A stretch of 64,000 nt of DNA from Billgrantia lactosivorans. GTDB lineage: Bacteria; Pseudomonadota; Gammaproteobacteria; Pseudomonadales; Halomonadaceae. The notes under the pieces were generated by a model. That model did not search any database. It was given only the letters and a program-made list of their open reading frames with translations, and was not told the origin of the DNA. The translations under genes were made by a program, and so were the position numbers. Shown here piece after piece: positions 55,740 through 64,000 of the stretch. The DNA lies in NCBI RefSeq assembly GCF_003254665.1, contig NZ_QHGY01000002.1:355517-419516 (forward strand), in the 5' to 3' direction. Position 1 is the first letter of the stretch. Every line of letters begins with the position of its first letter.

Positions 55740-57206
55740 CTAGAGAAGCGGCGAGATGATGTCGAACAGCGGGGCATCCTCCTCCTCGCCGTTCGGTGAG
55801 GCGTCGAGCTGCAGGTACTGCTGCTGGCTGCGATCGACATAGGTCAGGATCTCATGGTAGCGCCGCACGTTGCGCACGTAGATCACCGGCTCGCCGCCGC
55901 GAGCATAGCCATGGCGGGTCTGGCTGTGCCATTCGCGCTGCTGCAGCAGCGGCAGGGCCTCGCGCACGTCACGCCAGCTGTCCGGGTCGCCGCCGCGCTC
56001 CTCGGCGATGGTGCGCGCGTCGTACAGGTGGCCGAGGCCGACGTTGTAGGCGGCCATGGCCATGTAGAGCCGGTCGTCGCCCTGGATCGATTCGGGCAGG
56101 CGTTCCTCGATCTGGCGCAGGTAGCGCGCCCCGCCGTTGACGCTCTGGGCCGGGTCGAGCCGATCGCTTACGCCCATCTCGCCGGCGGTGGGCAGGGTCA
56201 GCATCATCAGGCCGCGTACCCCGGTGGGCGAGGTGGCCTCGGGGTCCCAGTGCGACTCCTGATAGCCCAGTGCCGCCAGCAGCTTCCAATCGAAGCCGGT
56301 CTCGCGTGCCGCCTCGCGAAACAGTTCGGCGTAGTCGGGCAAGCGTTCGTTGAGGTGGGCAATGAAGGTACGTGCACCGACATACTCCAGGTAGTCGTCG
56401 TGTCCGAAGTGGCGGGCGACCAGTTCGTCCAGCTGTCCTTCCTGCTGCAGGTCGGCGAGGAAGCGGTTGGCCTGCTGCTGGAGTCTCAAGCCGCCCTCGG
56501 CCGGAAAGGCCCAGGCCAGGCTGAGCGGCTTGCCCAGCCGGAAGCCGCGCTCGACGCCGGGAAAGAAGATCCGGTTGATGCGGAACTGGTGCTCGAAGAC
56601 CACGGCCGCATCGAGGCTGCCGCTCTCCACCCGGCTGAGCAGCTCGGCCACTTCCACCTCGGGCGATTCGCGCCAGCCCAGCGCGGGATGATCGGCCTGC
56701 AGCTCGCGTAGAACCAGGTCGGTTCCCGAGCCGCGGATGGTGCCGACCTCGAGTCCGGCGAGATCCTCGGGCGCATCGATCGGCGGCAACCCGCGGCGAT
56801 ACACCACCAGCGGTTGCAGGTCGAGGATGGGGCGACTATAGATAAGGTCTCGCTGGGTCAGGTCCAGCGGCAGGGAGGCCGCGGCCAGGTCGCCTTCCTC
56901 ACGCACCGCGTCCAGCGCGCTCTGGATGTGGTGGCGCGAATCCAGCGCCAGGCTGACATCGAGAAAGTCGGCGAACCGACGCATCAGCTCGTACTCGAAG
57001 CCGGTCGGGCCGTGGCGCCCCTCGTAGTAGGTGGTCGGCGTGTTGCGCGTGTGGATGCTGATGAAGTCGCGTTGCTTGACGGCTTCCAGCAGGCCGCTGG
57101 CCGGCGTGAAGTGGCGGTAGGGCGCCAGGCACAGCACGACACCCAGCAGCAGCAGGGCGGCCAGGCGCAGGCGGCTCAGCAGGGCACGACTATCGAGCTC
57201 GGGCAT
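55740..57206 (-). CDS. mltF: Membrane-bound lytic murein transglycosylase F
   Basis: A 488-residue protein. The N-terminal hydrophobic segment ([18 protein letters not shown], about residues 14-31) acts as signal or anchor. A family 3 solute-binding-like regulatory domain lies at about 45-275 ([36 protein letters not shown]). The lytic transglycosylase domain lies at about 295-420, with catalytic Glu in [20 protein letters not shown], then [16 protein letters not shown] and [17 protein letters not shown]. MltF cleaves peptidoglycan glycan strands, forming 1,6-anhydro ends. It is divergent from purL, as in many gammaproteobacteria. Confidence 0.92.
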   Translation of the reverse strand: MPELDSRALLSRLRLAALLLLGVVLCLAPYRHFTPASGLLEAVKQRDFISIHTRNTPTTYYEGRHGPTGFEYELMRRFADFLDVSLALDSRHHIQSALDAVREEGDLAAASLPLDLTQRDLIYSRPILDLQPLVVYRRGLPPIDAPEDLAGLEVGTIRGSGTDLVLRELQADHPALGWRESPEVEVAELLSRVESGSLDAAVVFEHQFRINRIFFPGVERGFRLGKPLSLAWAFPAEGGLRLQQQANRFLADLQQEGQLDELVARHFGHDDYLEYVGARTFIAHLNERLPDYAELFREAARETGFDWKLLAALGYQESHWDPEATSPTGVRGLMMLTLPTAGEMGVSDRLDPAQSVNGGARYLRQIEERLPESIQGDDRLYMAMAAYNVGLGHLYDARTIAEERGGDPDSWRDVREALPLLQQREWHSQTRHGYARGGEPVIYVRNVRRYHEILTYVDRSQQQYLQLDASPNGEEEDAPLFDIISPLL

Positions 57207-57361
57207 TCAGGTGATGATCGGCGATGGGGGCTTCACGATAACGGCCCGGGGCACGGCTGTCATCCGTTGCATTTCGTCTGCCCATCGCTTTCCAGTATCA
57301 TGTCGCCTTTCTGCGCCGCCGTGCGCCCCCCTTCCTCCGCTTGCTTCAGAGGCTTCAAGAC

Positions 57362-60300
57362 ATGCTCGAACTTCGAGGCGCGCCTGCCCTTTCCGCTTTC
57401 CGTCACGACAAGCTGCTGGCTGCCCTGCGCGCACGGGTTCCCGAGGTCGAGTCCCTGCACGCCGCCTACGTGCATTTCGTGGATCACGACGCGGAATTCT
57501 CAGACGAGGCGCAAGACCTCCTCGGCCAGCTGCTCGACTACGGCAGCAGGAGCGGGAGCGACGACGCCCGAGGAGGAGGGGAGGGCGAAGGGCAGCTGTT
57601 CCTGGTGGTGCCGCGCATCGGTACCCAGTCGCCGTGGTCGTCCAAGGCCACCGACATCGCCCGCAACTGCGGGCTGGGCCAGGTGCGCCGGATCGAGCGG
57701 GGCATCGCCTATCGCGTGACGCTCAAGGCGCCGATGTCCGAGGCCGCCTTCATGGCGATTCGCGAGACCCTCCACGACCGCATGACCGAAAGCGTGCTGA
57801 CCGACGCCTCCGATGCCGCCCGGCTGTTCGCCCACCACGCCCCGGCCCCGCTGGGGCAGGTGGATGTGCTGGAAGGCGGCCGGGCGGCGCTGGAGGAAGC
57901 CAACCTCGCCCTGGGCCTGGCCCTGGCCGAGGACGAGATCGATTACCTGGTCGAGGCCTTCCGGGAGCTTGCGCGCAACCCCACCGACGTCGAACTGATG
58001 ATGTTCGCCCAGGCCAACTCCGAGCACTGCCGGCACAAGATCTTCAACGCCGACTGGGTGATCGACGGCGAGCCGCAGACGCACTCGCTGTTCAAGATGA
58101 TCAAGAACACCTACCAGGCGTCGCCCGGGAACATTCTCTCGGCCTACAGCGACAATGCCGCGGTGATCGAGGGGGCCTCGGCGGGGCGCTTCTTCGCCGC
58201 GCCGCTGACCGGCAGGGCCGCGGCGCGCGCCGTCTACGCCGCGCAGCGCGAGCCGATCCACATCCTGATGAAGGTGGAGACCCACAACCACCCCACGGCG
58301 ATCGCGCCTTACCCCGGGGCGGCCACCGGCGCCGGAGGCGAGATTCGCGACGAGGGGGCCACCGGCATCGGCGGCAAGCCCAAGGCCGGCCTCACCGGCT
58401 TTGCCGTCTCCAATCTGCGCATCCCCGAGTTCGTGCAGCCCTGGGAGGCGTTCGACTACGGCAAGCCCGAGCGCATGCAGTCGGCGCTTGCGATCATGCT
58501 CGAGGGGCCCATCGGCGGGGCCTCGTTCAATAACGAGTTCGGCCGTCCCAACCTCGCCGGCTACTTCCGCACCTACGAGCAGGACTCCCTGGGGGCGGGT
58601 GGCATCGAGCGGCGCGGCTACCACAAGCCGATCATGATCGCCGGTGGCTACGGCAACATCCGCGCCGGCCATGTGCAGAAGGGCGAGATCCCCGTCGGCG
58701 GCAAGCTGATCGTGATGGGCGGGCCGGCCATGCTGATCGGCCTGGGCGGCGGGGCGGCCTCGTCGATGGCCTCTGGTGCCTCCAGCGCCGACCTCGACTT
58801 CGCCTCGGTGCAGCGCGAGAACCCCGAAATGGAGCGTCGCGCCCAGGAGGTCATCGACCGCTGCTGGGCGCTGGGCGAGGCCAATCCCATCCGCTTCTTC
58901 CACGACGTGGGCGCCGGCGGGCTCTCCAACGCCCTGCCCGAACTGGTCAAGGACGGCGGCCGTGGCGGTCGCTTCGAGCTGCGCGCGGTGCCCAATGCCG
59001 AACCCGGCATGAGCCCGCTGGAGATCTGGTGCAACGAGGCCCAGGAGCGCTACGTGCTGGCGGTGGCGCCGGAGGATCTCGATACCTTCGATGCGCTGTG
59101 CGCCCGGGAGCGCTGCCCCTACGCGGTGGTGGGCGAGGCCACCGAGGCGCATCATCTGGAGGTGCGCGACGGCCACTTCGACGCGAAGCCGGTCGACCTG
59201 CCGATGAGCGTGCTGTTCGGCAAGCCGCCCAGGATGCAGCGTGAATTCCAGCGCGAGTCGCTGGAGCTGCCCGGCGTGATGCTCGACAACCTCGACCTGC
59301 GCGAGGCGATGGAGAGGGTGCTGCGCCTGCCCACGGTGGCCTCCAAGAGCTTTCTGATCACCATCGGCGACCGCTCCATCACCGGCATGGTGGCCCGCGA
59401 CCAGATGGTCGGCCCGTGGCAGGTGCCGGTGGCGGACGTCGCCGTCACCACGGCGAGCTTCGACACCCACGCCGGCGAGGCGATGGCCATGGGCGAGCGC
59501 CCGCCGGTGGCATTGATCGACCCGGCGGCGAGCGCCCGGCTGGCGGTGGCCGAGACCATCACCAACCTGGCGGCCGCGCCCATCGCCAAGCTTGGCGACA
59601 TCAAGCTCTCGGCCAACTGGATGAGCGCCGCCGACCACGTCGGCGAGAACCAGGCGCTGTACGACGCCGTCCATGCGGTGGGCATGGAGCTCTGCCCCCG
59701 GCTCGGCATCGCCATCCCGGTGGGCAAGGACTCCATGTCCATGCGCACCGCCTGGCAGGAAGGGGACGACGAGAAGAGCGTTACCGCGCCGCTGTCGCTG
59801 GTGATCACCGGCTTCGCCCCGGTGACCGATGCGCTGAAGACACTCACGCCGCAGATCAATCTCGACCAGGACGAGTCCGACCTGATCCTGATCGACCTGG
59901 GCGGCGGCAAGAACCGCCTGGGCGGCTCGGCCTTGGCGCAGGTTTACGGCCAGCTCGGCAACGAGTGCCCCGACCTCGACGACCCCGAGGACCTCAGGGC
60001 CTTCTTCGCCGTGATCCAGGGCCTCAATGCCGACGGCAAGCTGCTCGCCTACCACGACCGCAGCGACGGCGGCCTGCTGGTCACGCTGCTGGAGATGGCA
60101 TTCGCCGCGCGTGCCGGTCTCGAGATCAAGCTCGACTGGCTGATCGACGAACCGGCCCAGGCGGTCGATGTCCTGTTCGCCGAAGAGCTCGGCGCGGTGA
60201 TCCAGGTCAATCGACAGCATACCGAGGAGGTGCTGGCCCAGTTCGCCGCGGCCGGCATCGAGACCTGCGGCGTGATCGCCCGGCCGCGCTACGACGACCA

Positions 60301-61297
60301 GGTGCGGGTGACCCTGTTCGAGGAGCCGCTGCTGGAGACCACCCGGATGCTGACCCAGCGCACCTGGGCCGAGACCAGCTACCGCATGCAGGCGCTGCGT
60401 GACAACCCCGACTGCGCCAAGAGCGAGTTCGACGGGCTGCTCGATGGCCGCGACCCAGGGCTCTCGGCCAGTCCCACCTTCGAGGTCGACGAGGACATCG
60501 CCGCGCCGTTCGTCCATGCGGCGCGGCCGGCGGTCGCCATCCTGCGGGAACAGGGGGTCAACGGCCATCTGGAAATGGCCTGGGCCTTCGACCACGCCGG
60601 CTTCGAGGCGGTGGACGTGCACATGAGCGACATCCTCGAGGGGCGCGTCGATCTCGGCGGCTTCAAGGGGCTGGTGGCCTGCGGCGGCTTCTCCTACGGC
60701 GATGTGCTCGGCGCCGGCGGCGGCTGGGCGAAGTCGGTGCTGTTCAATCCCCGTGCCCGGGAGCAGTTTGCGGCCTTCTTCGCGCGCGACGACAGCTTCG
60801 GCCTCGGCGTTTGCAACGGCTGCCAGATGTTCGCCCAGCTCAAGGAGTTGATTCCCGGCGCCGAGAACTGGCCGCGCTTCGTGCGCAACGAGTCCGAGCA
60901 GTTCGAGGCCCGCGTCGCCATGGTCCAGGTGGAACAGAGCCCCTCGATCCTGCTTTCCGGCATGGCGGGGTCGCGGCTGCCGATCGCCGTGGCCCACGGC
61001 GAGGGTCGCGCCGAGTTCCGCGACAGCGCCCACCTGCGCGGCATGCAGGGCAGCGCCCAGGTCGCCCTGCGCTACGTCGACAATTATGGCCAGGTGACCA
61101 CCCACTACCCGGCCAACCCCAACGGCTCGCCCTCCGGCATCACCGGCCTGACCACCCCCGACGGACGCGTCACCATCATGATGCCCCACCCGGAGCGAGT
61201 GGTGCGCGCGGTGACCAATTCCTGGCGCCCCGCGGAGTGGCGCCAGGACGGTTCCTGGATGCGGCTGTTCCGCAACGCCCGCGTGTGGCTAGGCTGA
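57362..61297 (+). CDS. purL: Phosphoribosylformylglycinamidine synthase (large fused PurL)
   Basis: A 1311-residue enzyme of purine synthesis step 4, converting FGAR and glutamine to FGAM. The start is [17 protein letters not shown] at 57362. Order: PurS-like N-terminal domain, linker with [20 protein letters not shown], two AIRS-type halves ([39 protein letters not shown]; later [13 protein letters not shown] [20 protein letters not shown]), and a class I glutamine amidotransferase end with nucleophile Cys in [14 protein letters not shown] and His/Glu near [10 protein letters not shown]. Normal length for gammaproteobacteria. A strong hairpin terminator follows after about 20 bases. Confidence 0.97.
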   Translation: MLELRGAPALSAFRHDKLLAALRARVPEVESLHAAYVHFVDHDAEFSDEAQDLLGQLLDYGSRSGSDDARGGGEGEGQLFLVVPRIGTQSPWSSKATDIARNCGLGQVRRIERGIAYRVTLKAPMSEAAFMAIRETLHDRMTESVLTDASDAARLFAHHAPAPLGQVDVLEGGRAALEEANLALGLALAEDEIDYLVEAFRELARNPTDVELMMFAQANSEHCRHKIFNADWVIDGEPQTHSLFKMIKNTYQASPGNILSAYSDNAAVIEGASAGRFFAAPLTGRAAARAVYAAQREPIHILMKVETHNHPTAIAPYPGAATGAGGEIRDEGATGIGGKPKAGLTGFAVSNLRIPEFVQPWEAFDYGKPERMQSALAIMLEGPIGGASFNNEFGRPNLAGYFRTYEQDSLGAGGIERRGYHKPIMIAGGYGNIRAGHVQKGEIPVGGKLIVMGGPAMLIGLGGGAASSMASGASSADLDFASVQRENPEMERRAQEVIDRCWALGEANPIRFFHDVGAGGLSNALPELVKDGGRGGRFELRAVPNAEPGMSPLEIWCNEAQERYVLAVAPEDLDTFDALCARERCPYAVVGEATEAHHLEVRDGHFDAKPVDLPMSVLFGKPPRMQREFQRESLELPGVMLDNLDLREAMERVLRLPTVASKSFLITIGDRSITGMVARDQMVGPWQVPVADVAVTTASFDTHAGEAMAMGERPPVALIDPAASARLAVAETITNLAAAPIAKLGDIKLSANWMSAADHVGENQALYDAVHAVGMELCPRLGIAIPVGKDSMSMRTAWQEGDDEKSVTAPLSLVITGFAPVTDALKTLTPQINLDQDESDLILIDLGGGKNRLGGSALAQVYGQLGNECPDLDDPEDLRAFFAVIQGLNADGKLLAYHDRSDGGLLVTLLEMAFAARAGLEIKLDWLIDEPAQAVDVLFAEELGAVIQVNRQHTEEVLAQFAAAGIETCGVIARPRYDDQVRVTLFEEPLLETTRMLTQRTWAETSYRMQALRDNPDCAKSEFDGLLDGRDPGLSASPTFEVDEDIAAPFVHAARPAVAILREQGVNGHLEMAWAFDHAGFEAVDVHMSDILEGRVDLGGFKGLVACGGFSYGDVLGAGGGWAKSVLFNPRAREQFAAFFARDDSFGLGVCNGCQMFAQLKELIPGAENWPRFVRNESEQFEARVAMVQVEQSPSILLSGMAGSRLPIAVAHGEGRAEFRDSAHLRGMQGSAQVALRYVDNYGQVTTHYPANPNGSPSGITGLTTPDGRVTIMMPHPERVVRAVTNSWRPAEWRQDGSWMRLFRNARVWLG

Positions 61298-61316
61298 CGC
61301 GGCGCGGGGGAAATGA

Positions 61317-61344
61317 AAGAGGCGGCCCGTGCGGGCCGCCTCTT
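61317..61344 (+). terminator. Intrinsic terminator of purL
   Basis: AAGAGGCGGCCC and GGGCCGCCTCTT form a perfect 12-base stem around GTGC, 20 bases after the purL stop. It is flanked by A-rich sequence on the left and TCGTTTC on the right. The symmetry suggests it may also stop transcription from the convergent gene at 61411-61908. Confidence 0.85.
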
Positions 61345-61410
61345 CGTTTCATGCTGTCTTGGCTCATCCCTGCCGCTGCGTGACGCTGCTGGTCGGCGAA
61401 GACGTCGCCC

Positions 61411-61908
61411 TCAGGCGCGCTGCTCCATCTGGGTCAGTCCGCTGCGTGAAGCGAGGAAGCCCTCGAGCACGGCGTATTCGGCCCGCTTCTGCTTGATGAC
61501 CGCCGTCAAGGCGGGGTAGAGCGCCGGCACGGTGCTGGCATCGCGCAGGTGCTCGTGGAAATGCAGCGAGTAGCCCGCGTCGGTCACCGCCTGGGTCAGT
61601 ACGTCGAAGGCCATCACCGGGGAGTTGACGAAGAAAGGTGGGCCCGGGTTGGCGTTCAGTTGTGCCTGGGGGGAAGAGGATTCCGAGAGGTTCAACTGGC
61701 GCGAGACGCGTTGCAGCTCCTCGACTCGCATTTCGCACTGGATACCGAGCGAGGCCATCAGCCGGCTCACGGCAGTGTCGTAGGGCAGGAAGCTGAAGGC
61801 GAGTCGTCGGTAGCGCGCCACCTCGGCGCGTTCGTGCGCCTCGGCGAGTGTCAACAGCTCATCCAGCACCAGGGCCAGCCTGGTGATCCTTGTTGGTTTT
61901 TCTGGCAT
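61411..61908 (-). CDS. Conserved-looking helical protein of unknown function
   Basis: A 165-residue protein starting MPEKPTRITRLALVLDELLT. Predicted mostly helical, with acidic and His/Tyr positions spaced as in ferritin-like bundles: EAHERAEVARYRRLAFSFLP, QCEMRVEELQRVSRQLNL, GYSLHFHEHLRDAST, KRAEYAVLEGFLASRS. No E-x-x-H pair is clear, so iron binding is doubtful. I do not recognise the family. Codon use matches the chromosome and the gene ends well, so it is likely real. It is convergent with purL, sharing the terminator region. Confidence 0.55.
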   Translation of the reverse strand: MPEKPTRITRLALVLDELLTLAEAHERAEVARYRRLAFSFLPYDTAVSRLMASLGIQCEMRVEELQRVSRQLNLSESSSPQAQLNANPGPPFFVNSPVMAFDVLTQAVTDAGYSLHFHEHLRDASTVPALYPALTAVIKQKRAEYAVLEGFLASRSGLTQMEQRA

Positions 61909-62235
61909 GGCAGTGTCCTCTTTTTCGAAGGCCGAGCGTCAGCCGCTTCCCCGCATCGCCTGCGGCTTTTCATGATGCTCGGACAATGCCCCCGGTTTGC
62001 ATGACCTTCATCAAGTTCTGCGATATTTAGGTCTGATGAACCAGTGATTCCATCCACCGGTATGACGAAAACCACACTGCTTCCCCGTTGCCCTGAGGTG
62101 GCCTCGTCCGACACGGCACTGAACCTTCACTATAGACGAAGCGCGGAAGAAACCATCGAAGCAAAAAGAAACGAATGTTTGACAACTGTAGTCTTCGCGC
62201 CAGACTGCGCTGGATAAGGTGACGAGGCGGCCGCG
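61909..62235. other. Intergenic region without a gene
   Basis: About 327 bases. The first part must hold the promoter of the 61411-61908 gene, reading leftwards. A short hairpin-like element, AGCCGC then GCGGCT followed by TTTT (about 61941-61972), could be a weak terminator. The middle is AT-richer than its surroundings. No open frame with a ribosome site was found. Confidence 0.45.
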
Positions 62236-62531
62236 ATGACGACGCAAGTTTTTCATGAGCGAGTGACACTTACGTTTCAGGACCAGGTGGCCGTGGTCGC
62301 CCGGGCGCGACCGCCGAGCACCACGGCCTCGACTGGGCGATGAACGACGCCCTGCACGCAGCCGAGCGACGCCCGTGCGAGCTGGCAGGGCTGCGCGCCG
62401 TAGTACTCGTGGGGGAGGGCGAGAGTTTCTGCGCCGGCCTCGACATGGCCGCGATCCTGTCCCGACCCGAGCGCCCCGGATGGCCGGGTGCGAGCCGCGC
62501 CTCACCTGACGCTGGGCGCCGGGACGGGTAA
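62236..62531 (+). pseudogene. Crotonase/enoyl-CoA hydratase 5' remnant, frameshifted
   Basis: The ATG at 62236 begins MTTQVFHERVTLTFQDQVAV. Near 62310 the frame must shift to continue as HGLDWAMNDALHAAERRPCE, LAGLRAVVLVGEGESFCAGL, DMAAILSRPERP. The last block is the first oxyanion-hole motif of crotonases (S-F-C-A-G-L-D). Reading then leaves the family and stops at 62531. The second half of the gene (G-x-x-x-G-G-G region onward) is absent. Only about 300 of an expected 800 bases remain, directly in front of radD. Confidence 0.75.
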
Positions 62532-62564
62532 CATGGCCGGCCGACGATCGCTGGCTGCCTGCCC

Positions 62565-64000
62565 ATGAGAACCGCACCCGAAACCAAGCCGACCGCTGCG
62601 ACGCTGCGCCCTTACCAGCAGCAGGCCGTGGCACGCGTGGTGGAACACTTCCGCGCCGGCGACGAGCCGGCGGTGGTGGTGCTGCCCACCGGCAGCGGCA
62701 AGTCGCTGGTGATCGCCGAGCTGGCACGCCTGGCACGCGGGCGGGTGCTGGTGCTGGCCCACGTGCGCGAGCTGGTGGAGCAGAACCACGCCAAGTACCT
62801 GGCCTACGGCCTCGAGGCCGACATCTTCAGCGCCGGGCTGGGGCGCAAGGAGAGCGCGCGCCAGGTGGTGTTCGGTTCGGTGCAGTCGGTAGTGCGCCAC
62901 CTGGCGCGCTTCGACGACGGCAATTTCACCCTGCTGGTGATCGACGAATGCCACCGTGTCACGCCGGACAAGGACGCCAGCTACCGCCGCGTCATCGACG
63001 CGCTCAAGCGGGCCAATCCCCGGCTCAAGGTGCTGGGGCTGACCGCCACGCCATACCGCCTGGGCCAGGGCTTCATCTACCATCGACATCACCACGGCAT
63101 GGTGCGCGGCGAAGAGGACTGCTTCTTTCGCGACTGCGTGTTCGAGCAGCCGCTGCGGCTGATGGTCAGGCAGGGCTACCTGGCCGAGCCAAGGCGCGTG
63201 GACGCCGCCGTCGAACGCTACGACTTCTCGCGGCTCGCCCCTGCCGCGGGCGGCCTGTTTCGCGAGGAGGAGCTCAACCGGGTGGTGGCGGGCAACCGTG
63301 CCACGCCGGGCATCGTCGCCGAGATCGTCGAGCGCGCCAGCGAGCGCCGGGGCGTGATGGTGTTCGCTGCCACGGTGGCCCACGCCGAGGAGATCCTCGG
63401 CTACCTGCCGCCGGCCGAGGCGGCGCTGATCACTGGTGCGACGCCATCGCGCGAGCGCGAGCGCCTCATCGCCGCCTTCAAGTCCCGCGAACTCAAGTAC
63501 CTGGTCAACGTGGCGGTGCTCACCACCGGCTTCGACGCACCCCACGTCGACCTGATCGCGATCCTGCGCCCCACCGAGTCGGTCAGCCTCTACCAGCAGA
63601 TCGTCGGCCGCGGCTTGCGCCCCGCGCCGGGCAAGCGCGATTGCCTGGTCCTCGACTACGCCGGCAACCCCTGGGATCTCTACGCGCCTGAGGTGGGTAG
63701 CCCGCGGCCGGCCTCGGACACCGAGCCGGTGCAGGTCGAGTGTCCCGCCTGCGGGCATGCCAACCTGTTCTGGGGTCGCAAGGAGGGGGAGCTCGTCATC
63801 GAGCACTTCGGCCGCCGCTGTCAGGGCTTGGTCGAAGACGAATCGGGCAGGCGTCGGCAGTGCGACTTTCGCTTCCGCTTCAAGGTGTGTGGCGACTGCG
63901 GCGCCGAGAACGATATCGCCGCGCGGCGCTGTCACGGCTGCCAGACCCTGCTGGTGGATGCCGACGACAAGCTCAAGGAGGCGCTGCGCCTTCGGGATGC
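62565..64000 (+). CDS. radD: ATP-dependent DNA helicase RadD (YejH), cut by window edge
   Basis: At least 478 residues; the 3' end lies outside. Superfamily 2 motifs: [20 protein letters not shown] (motif I), [12 protein letters not shown] (DECH, motif II), [14 protein letters not shown] (III), then [20 protein letters not shown] and [20 protein letters not shown] (V, VI). Beyond the helicase core are cysteine pairs (CPACGH, CGDCG, CHGCQ), the zinc-finger-like region typical of RadD. RadD assists RecA-linked repair and post-replication gap processing in E. coli. The start ATG at 62565 has no strong ribosome site. Confidence 0.9.
   Translation, partial: MRTAPETKPTAATLRPYQQQAVARVVEHFRAGDEPAVVVLPTGSGKSLVIAELARLARGRVLVLAHVRELVEQNHAKYLAYGLEADIFSAGLGRKESARQVVFGSVQSVVRHLARFDDGNFTLLVIDECHRVTPDKDASYRRVIDALKRANPRLKVLGLTATPYRLGQGFIYHRHHHGMVRGEEDCFFRDCVFEQPLRLMVRQGYLAEPRRVDAAVERYDFSRLAPAAGGLFREEELNRVVAGNRATPGIVAEIVERASERRGVMVFAATVAHAEEILGYLPPAEAALITGATPSRERERLIAAFKSRELKYLVNVAVLTTGFDAPHVDLIAILRPTESVSLYQQIVGRGLRPAPGKRDCLVLDYAGNPWDLYAPEVGSPRPASDTEPVQVECPACGHANLFWGRKEGELVIEHFGRRCQGLVEDESGRRRQCDFRFRFKVCGDCGAENDIAARRCHGCQTLLVDADDKLKEALRLRD

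Noticed and set aside
57500..61189. 1229-codon open frame antisense to purL
   Set aside because: It mirrors purL codon by codon in a GC-rich gene. The translation is His/Gly/Ala/Val-rich without any domain, and no ribosome site fits.
62502..63935. 477-codon open frame antisense to radD
   Set aside because: Shadow of radD; the plus strand carries the helicase motifs and zinc-finger cysteines.

Overview
The window is GC-rich gammaproteobacterial chromosome, most likely from the Halomonas group. The basis is the gene content (large PurL, Lhr, RadD, MltF, TadA, TRAP transporters, ECF41 and ECF42 sigma factors) and the strong GC bias of the core genes. This is inference from family resemblance, not a database match. 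I saw no rRNA, tRNA or CRISPR array.

Region 1 (1-3.5 kb): a cut-off acetyltransferase, an azoreductase with a divergent LysR regulator, an ECF41 sigma factor coupled to a small monooxygenase, and a DUF1127 protein. Region 2 (3.5-7.1 kb) is an insertion-sequence graveyard. It holds a broken ORF of unknown type, a decayed IS66 transposase, an IS110 remnant, two further IS66 ends joined head to head, and an IS5-type start.

Region 3 (7.2-20.4 kb) is a catabolic island, visibly AT-richer in its first half. It contains a D-2-hydroxyacid dehydrogenase, a TetR regulator and a CoA-transferase. Divergent from these are a three-gene TRAP transporter, a shikimate-dehydrogenase-like enzyme, a crotonase, a MaoC hydratase, a DUF993 protein and a sugar-phosphate-isomerase-like TIM barrel. 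Glycerate 2-kinase ttuD follows. Two near-identical palindromes in the divergent promoter look like the TetR operators. The substrate is unknown. A set that takes up an acid, oxidises it, activates it with CoA, hydrates and cleaves it, and ends at glycerate fits breakdown of a polyhydroxylated or alicyclic carboxylic acid. The next gene, pyruvate kinase, is a pseudogene with several internal deletions, followed by a decayed IS3 element and a VOC-fold gene truncated beside it.

Region 4 (23-30 kb): small oxidoreductase, monooxygenase and VOC-fold genes, Ada, an Lrp regulator divergent from an MFS transporter, a LysE exporter, and a 5'-truncated solitary trpA. Region 5 (30-45.6 kb): Lhr helicase, a small membrane protein gene, endonuclease IV, a LolA-like protein, an SRPBCC protein, a diguanylate cyclase overlapping a MocR regulator, a PaiB/acetyltransferase operon, AlkA overlapping Ogt, and MarR divergent from an EamA transporter and a nitroreductase. 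DNA alkylation and abasic-site repair are well represented (ada, alkA, ogt, nfo).

Region 6 (45.8-64 kb): an ECF42 sigma factor with its YCII (DGPF) partner and a DUF1428 protein, an MgtC/DUF4010 membrane protein, a secreted bifunctional-nuclease/PDZ protein, and two chemoreceptors. The second chemoreceptor lies between a copy of the tesB 3' end and the intact tesB. TadA, MltF, PurL with a strong terminator, an unknown helical protein, a crotonase remnant and the start of RadD complete the window.
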